In this document: positions 60,275 to 64,000 of the stretch, in pieces
Layout: each line of letters starts with the position of its first letter
How positions within the stretch are numbered: the stretch's first letter is position 1
Origin: Rhodospirillales bacterium BBD 1991-14
GTDB taxonomy: Bacteria > Pseudomonadota > Alphaproteobacteria > Kiloniellales > Kiloniellaceae
Assembly: GCA_001657395.1 (NCBI GenBank)
Contig: LYSY01000002.1
Location: 930,001-994,000 of the forward strand
Direction of reading: 5' to 3'
DNA length: 64,000 bases
The notes under the pieces: generated by a model
Seen by the model: only the letters and a program-made list of their open reading frames with translations
The model's database searches: none
Told to the model about the DNA's origin: nothing
Program-made: the position numbers and the translations under genes

Positions 60275-61465
60275 ATGAGCGTTAGGCCATATCGGGACAT
60301 CTACCGGCGGAAATCGCGCCAGATTCACGTCGGCTCCGTGCCGGTGGGCGGCGATGCGCCGATTACCGTGCAGTCGATGACCAATACGCTGACCAGCGAC
60401 GTCGCGGCGACCATCGCCCAGGTCCGTGCGCTGGAGGTGGCCGGCGCCGACATCGTACGGATTTCCTGTCCTGACGAGGACTCGACGGCGGCGCTCAAGG
60501 AGATCATCCCCGAGGTCACTGTCCCCATCGTCGCCGATATCCACTTTCACTATCGCCGCGGCATCGAAGCGGCGGAGGCGGGGGCCGCCTGCCTGCGCAT
60601 CAACCCCGGCAACATCGGTTCGCGCGACCGCGTGCGCGAAGTGGTGAAGGCAGCGCGGGATAACAACTGTTCCATCCGCATCGGCGTGAACGCCGGCTCC
60701 CTGGAGCGCGATCTGCTGGAGAAGTACGGCGAGCCCTGTCCGGAAGCGATGGTGGAGAGCGCGCTGAACCACGCGCGCATCCTGGAGGACGAGGATTTCT
60801 TCGAGTTCAAGATCTCCTGCAAGGCCTCCGACGTCTTCCTGGCCGTGGCGGCCTACACCGCGCTGGCCGAAGCTTGCGATTACCCGCTTCACCTGGGCGT
60901 GACCGAGGCCGGCGGCCTGCAGACCGGAACCATCAAGTCCTCGATCGGCATCGGCAACCTGCTTTGGGCCGGCATCGGCGATACCATCCGGGTCTCGCTC
61001 TCGGCCGATCCGGTGGAAGAGATCAAAGTCGGCTTCGACATACTGAAGTCGCTCGGCCTGCGCCACCGCGGCGTGAACGTCATCTCCTGCCCGTCCTGCG
61101 CGCGCCAGCAGTTCGAGGTCATCAAGACCGTCGAGGTGCTGGAGAAGCGCCTGGCCCATATCACCACGCCGATGACGGTGTCGGTGATCGGCTGTGTGGT
61201 CAACGGCCCCGGCGAAGCGTTGATGACCGATATCGGCTTCACCGGCGGCGGGCGCGGCACCCACCAGGTCTATGTGAACGGACTGCCGGACCACCGCCTG
61301 AAAGACGACGACATCGTCGGTCATCTCGTCGAGATGGTGGAGCGCAAGGCGGCGGAGATCGAGGCCGCCAAAGCTGCCGAAGAGGCCGGTCAAGAGGCTG
61401 GGGCGCAGCAGATCAAAGACGGCGCCAGCAGCGAAGATCCGACGCCGGCCGCTGCGGCCTCTTAG
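60275..61465 (+). CDS. ispG: 4-hydroxy-3-methylbut-2-enyl-diphosphate synthase
   Basis: A 396-residue 4Fe-4S enzyme of the MEP isoprenoid pathway, converting MEcPP to HMBPP. The N-terminal TIM-barrel domain starts with [20 protein letters not shown]; the C-terminal cluster cysteines are Cys272 and Cys275 ([12 protein letters not shown]) and Cys307 ([10 protein letters not shown]). This is the bacterial one-chain GcpE form. GGAAGGA precedes the ATG. The C-terminal tail is Ala/Glu-rich and longer than usual. Confidence 0.97.
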   Translation: MSVRPYRDIYRRKSRQIHVGSVPVGGDAPITVQSMTNTLTSDVAATIAQVRALEVAGADIVRISCPDEDSTAALKEIIPEVTVPIVADIHFHYRRGIEAAEAGAACLRINPGNIGSRDRVREVVKAARDNNCSIRIGVNAGSLERDLLEKYGEPCPEAMVESALNHARILEDEDFFEFKISCKASDVFLAVAAYTALAEACDYPLHLGVTEAGGLQTGTIKSSIGIGNLLWAGIGDTIRVSLSADPVEEIKVGFDILKSLGLRHRGVNVISCPSCARQQFEVIKTVEVLEKRLAHITTPMTVSVIGCVVNGPGEALMTDIGFTGGGRGTHQVYVNGLPDHRLKDDDIVGHLVEMVERKAAEIEAAKAAEEAGQEAGAQQIKDGASSEDPTPAAAAS

Positions 61466-61483
61466 CCTCTCCGGGAGATCGCC

Positions 61484-62740
61484 TTGAGCAGCCTTCAGCC
61501 CGTCAGGGGCACGCACGACCTGTTGCCCGATGCCATGCGCCGCCACCGCGCGGTCGTCGACTCTGCGCGGGACGTCGCTGCGCGCTATGGCTTCCAGGAA
61601 ATGGCCACGCCGATCTTCGAGTTCACCGAGGTCTTCAAGCGCACCCTCGGCGACACCTCCGACATCGTCACCAAGGAGATGTACACCTTTGCCCCCGGTG
61701 GCCGCGATCAGGAGAGCGAAAGCATTACCTTGAGGCCGGAGAACACCGCCGGCGTCGCCCGCGCCTTCATCTCCGGCGGGCTCGCGCAGCAGGTTCCGGT
61801 GAAGGCCTTCTACGCCGGCCCGATGTTCCGCCGCGAGCGGCCGCAGAAGGGCCGCCAGCGTCAGTTCCATCAGTTTGGCGTCGAACTGATCGGCATTCCC
61901 CAGCCGCAGGCCGATGTCGAAGTGATCGCCTGCGGCGCGCAGATCCTGGAAGCGCTGGGCCTGCAGGATGCCGTGGTACTGGAACTCAATACCCTGGGCG
62001 ACCCGGAGAGTCGGACCGCCTACCGGGAGGCGCTCGTCGCCTATTTCTCGGACCACCGCGACAGCCTTTCGGAGGACAGCCGGGAGCGGCTCGCGCGCAA
62101 CCCGCTGCGGATCCTCGACTCCAAGGACGAAGGGGACCGCAGGTTGGTGGCCGACGCGCCGCTCTTCGAACACTACCTGAACAAGGACAGCCGGGACTTC
62201 TTCGCCGCGGTGCGGGCGGGTCTGGACAGTCTCGGCATCGCCTATCGGCTCAATCCTCGTCTTGTGCGCGGCCTCGACTACTACTGCCACACGGCTTTCG
62301 AGTTCACCACCGACCGGCTCGGCGCGCAGTCCGCAGTGATGGCGGGGGGACGCTACGACGGCTTGATCAAGACCATGGGCGGCCCGCCGACACCGGGGGT
62401 CGGCTGGGCAGCGGGCGTCGAACGGCTGGCCATGCTGACCGGTGAACCCGCTGCAGCGCCGCGGCCCATCGTTGTCGTTCCGGTCGGTGAGGCTGCGGCG
62501 GAGACGGCGCTCAAGGTGACACAGAGCCTGCGGCACGCGGGTTTCGTCGCCGAGCTGGGATACTCTGGGAACCTGAAGAAGCGCCTCCAGCGCGCCGACA
62601 AGATGAATGCCCGCGCGGCCCTGCTCCTCGGCGAAGAGGAACTGGTGGCCGAAAGCGCAACCCTGCGCGACCTCGACTCCGGAGAGCAGGAGCTCGTCAA
62701 ACTCACATCTTTGACCGAGCGCCTCTCCCGCCTCGCTTAG
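61484..62740 (+). CDS. hisS: Histidyl-tRNA synthetase
   Basis: A 418-residue class II synthetase. Motif 1 region starts LQPVRGTHDLLPDAMRRHRA; ESITLRPENTAGVAR is motif 2, and the histidine-A/B segments LVRGLDYYCHTAFEF and MAGGRYDGLIKTMGGP are conserved. The C-terminal anticodon-binding domain ends near residue 418. TTG start at 61484, preceded by GGGAGA. It lies 18 bp after ispG, suggesting one operon. Confidence 0.97.
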   Translation: MSSLQPVRGTHDLLPDAMRRHRAVVDSARDVAARYGFQEMATPIFEFTEVFKRTLGDTSDIVTKEMYTFAPGGRDQESESITLRPENTAGVARAFISGGLAQQVPVKAFYAGPMFRRERPQKGRQRQFHQFGVELIGIPQPQADVEVIACGAQILEALGLQDAVVLELNTLGDPESRTAYREALVAYFSDHRDSLSEDSRERLARNPLRILDSKDEGDRRLVADAPLFEHYLNKDSRDFFAAVRAGLDSLGIAYRLNPRLVRGLDYYCHTAFEFTTDRLGAQSAVMAGGRYDGLIKTMGGPPTPGVGWAAGVERLAMLTGEPAAAPRPIVVVPVGEAAAETALKVTQSLRHAGFVAELGYSGNLKKRLQRADKMNARAALLLGEEELVAESATLRDLDSGEQELVKLTSLTERLSRLA

Positions 62741-62750
62741 CGGGCCGGCG

Positions 62751-64000
62751 ATGGCGGACGGCGACAGCACGAGAGATGCAGCGAGTGCCGAGAAGCTTCG
62801 GCGCCTGTCCCTGGTCGGCGTCAGCCATCGCAGCGTCAATGCCGCGCTGCGCGGACGTTTTTTCGATGAGGAGCCGGACCAGGCGGCGCTGCTGGAGGCG
62901 CTGCGCAGCGCCGACTGGGAGGAAGCCCTGGCGGTCGCCACCTGCGAGCGCCTGGAATTCGTCGTGATCGGCCGGCCGGAGCATGAGCCGGCGGCGGAAC
63001 TGCTGCAGCGCATCGCCCGGACGGCCGATGTCTCTCCAGTCGATCTGGCGGGCCAGAGCTACTGCCATACCGGCACGCAGGCGCTGCGCCACCTCTTCGC
63101 CGTCGCCGCCTCGCTGGACAGCCTCGTGGTCGGGGAACCGCAGATCCTGGGCCAGATGAAACAGTGCTACCGCGCCAGCCGGGAGGCAGGGCTGTCCGGA
63201 CCGCTGCTGGATAGCGCCCTGCAGGCGGCCTTTGCCGCCGCCAAGAGGGTGCGCAGCGAAACCCCGATCGGCCAGCAGACCAGCTCGATGACGCTGATCG
63301 CCCGCCAGGTCGCCGAAGACCTGCACGGGCGTTTCGATGCCCTCAAGCTGCTGTGGCTGGGGCTCGGCGAGATGGGCGAGATGCTGTCCGGCGATTTCCT
63401 CTCCGCCGGGATCGAACATCTGCTGGTCATGCATAGCTCGCCCCTGCGGGCGGAAGCCGTGGCGCGGCGCCTCGCCTGCAACTTTGCGCCACAAGAAACG
63501 CTGGATCATCATCTGGCGGAGGCCGACATCGTGATCACCGACACCAGCGCCGGGCGCTTCACCCTGGATGCCGAACAGGTCGAGGCGGCCTTGAAGCGTC
63601 GTCGTCGTCGTCCGATGCTGCTGATCGATGCCGGGGTGCCATCGGATATCGAACCCGGCGTCGCCGACCTCGACGGTGCTTTCGTCTACGACCTCGACGA
63701 CCTGGAACGGCTTGCGCGCAGTGAGGCCGGCGGCCGCGCCGCTGCCGAGGCTATGGCCTGGGGGGTTGTGGAGGAGGAACTGGAGCGCTTCTGCCGGACC
63801 CAGGCCGAACGCAGCGCCGCCCCCTCCGTCACCGCCCTGCGGCAGCACTTCGAGGCGGTGCGCCGGGAGGTGCTCGCCCAGGGCGCGGACGATGCCGAGG
63901 CGGCCACCCGGCTGTTGATCAACAGGCTGCTGCACGGCCCGTCCGAGGCCCTGCGCCACACCGCAGGCAGCGACCCTGCTGCGGGGGAAGCGCTGGAGCG
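62751..64000 (+). CDS. hemA: Glutamyl-tRNA reductase (3' end outside window)
   Basis: At least 416 residues, open at the window edge. The catalytic Cys65 lies in ATCERLEF (usually TCNR), His114 in LRHLF and the diagnostic SLVVGEPQILGQ at 124-135. The Rossmann start is GLGEMG (204-209). The C-terminal dimer domain is present (MLLIDAGVPSDIEPGVADLD, ATRLLINRLLHGPSEALRHT). The enzyme makes glutamate-1-semialdehyde for 5-aminolevulinate by the C5 route, while most Alphaproteobacteria use ALA synthase. Several usual motifs are altered. It starts 10 bp after hisS. Confidence 0.88.
   Translation, partial: MADGDSTRDAASAEKLRRLSLVGVSHRSVNAALRGRFFDEEPDQAALLEALRSADWEEALAVATCERLEFVVIGRPEHEPAAELLQRIARTADVSPVDLAGQSYCHTGTQALRHLFAVAASLDSLVVGEPQILGQMKQCYRASREAGLSGPLLDSALQAAFAAAKRVRSETPIGQQTSSMTLIARQVAEDLHGRFDALKLLWLGLGEMGEMLSGDFLSAGIEHLLVMHSSPLRAEAVARRLACNFAPQETLDHHLAEADIVITDTSAGRFTLDAEQVEAALKRRRRRPMLLIDAGVPSDIEPGVADLDGAFVYDLDDLERLARSEAGGRAAAEAMAWGVVEEELERFCRTQAERSAAPSVTALRQHFEAVRREVLAQGADDAEAATRLLINRLLHGPSEALRHTAGSDPAAGEALE

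Overview
This 64 kb window is a high-GC chromosomal segment of an alphaproteobacterium, most likely of the Rhodospirillales or Kiloniellales type. The lineage call is inferred from gene content and order, not from a marker-gene tree. Supporting features are a class I cobaltochelatase cobS-cobT block next to bolA and a J-protein gene, the lysC-ptsP-rodZ-ispG-hisS run, a short ribbon-helix-helix protein, and many GC-rich extragenic palindromes. Almost every gene is chromosomal housekeeping or metabolism. I see no prophage, insertion sequence, CRISPR array, rRNA or tRNA gene.

Positions 1-14,000 hold the end of an MFS carrier, an AraC/GyrI-type regulator, a NrtS-like nitrate/nitrite protein, B12-dependent methylmalonyl-CoA mutase and its GTPase chaperone MeaB. 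Between mutase and chaperone lie an Atm1-type ABC exporter, a pair of small uncharacterised genes and a VOC protein. Ribosomal protein L28, an AT-rich patch with a small XRE regulator, a phytase-like esterase and a dienelactone hydrolase follow. The gaps here are filled by two families of composite palindromic repeats. Positions 14,000-24,100 carry cobT, cobS, a J-domain gene, a DMT carrier, bolA, nnrS, nnrU, a DUF2889 gene, creD and a CBS protein.

Positions 24,300-33,400 carry a CorC/HlyC-type protein, aroB-aroK (shikimate pathway), a 46-residue membrane peptide gene with a large exported protein and xerD, a malyl-CoA lyase and accA. With the mutase and MeaB, the malyl-CoA lyase and acyl-CoA dehydrogenase suggest propionyl-CoA and possibly ethylmalonyl-CoA pathway metabolism. 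Positions 33,800-39,400 are a complete oligopeptide ABC operon (binding protein, two permeases, two ATPases). Positions 39,400-54,500 carry dgkA, a HpnL-like flippase, an acyl-CoA dehydrogenase, secA divergent from two parvulin genes with argJ and mutT, then a block of methyltransferases, comF, grxC, a DUF1178 gene and ubiG.

Positions 54,800-64,000 are one rightward run: lysC, ptsP, rodZ, ispG, hisS and a glutamyl-tRNA reductase (hemA) cut by the window edge. The hemA gene is a notable point because most Alphaproteobacteria make 5-aminolevulinate by the Shemin pathway. The most distinctive sequence-level signals are many 9-17 bp tandem duplications at gene ends, a perfect 25-bp hairpin between cobS and cobT, and a hairpin that would bury the ribosome-binding site of the second parvulin gene. 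I found no clear-cut new multi-gene system. The best candidates for uncharacterised units are the 46-aa/656-aa/xerD cluster and the small gene pair at 7523-8172.
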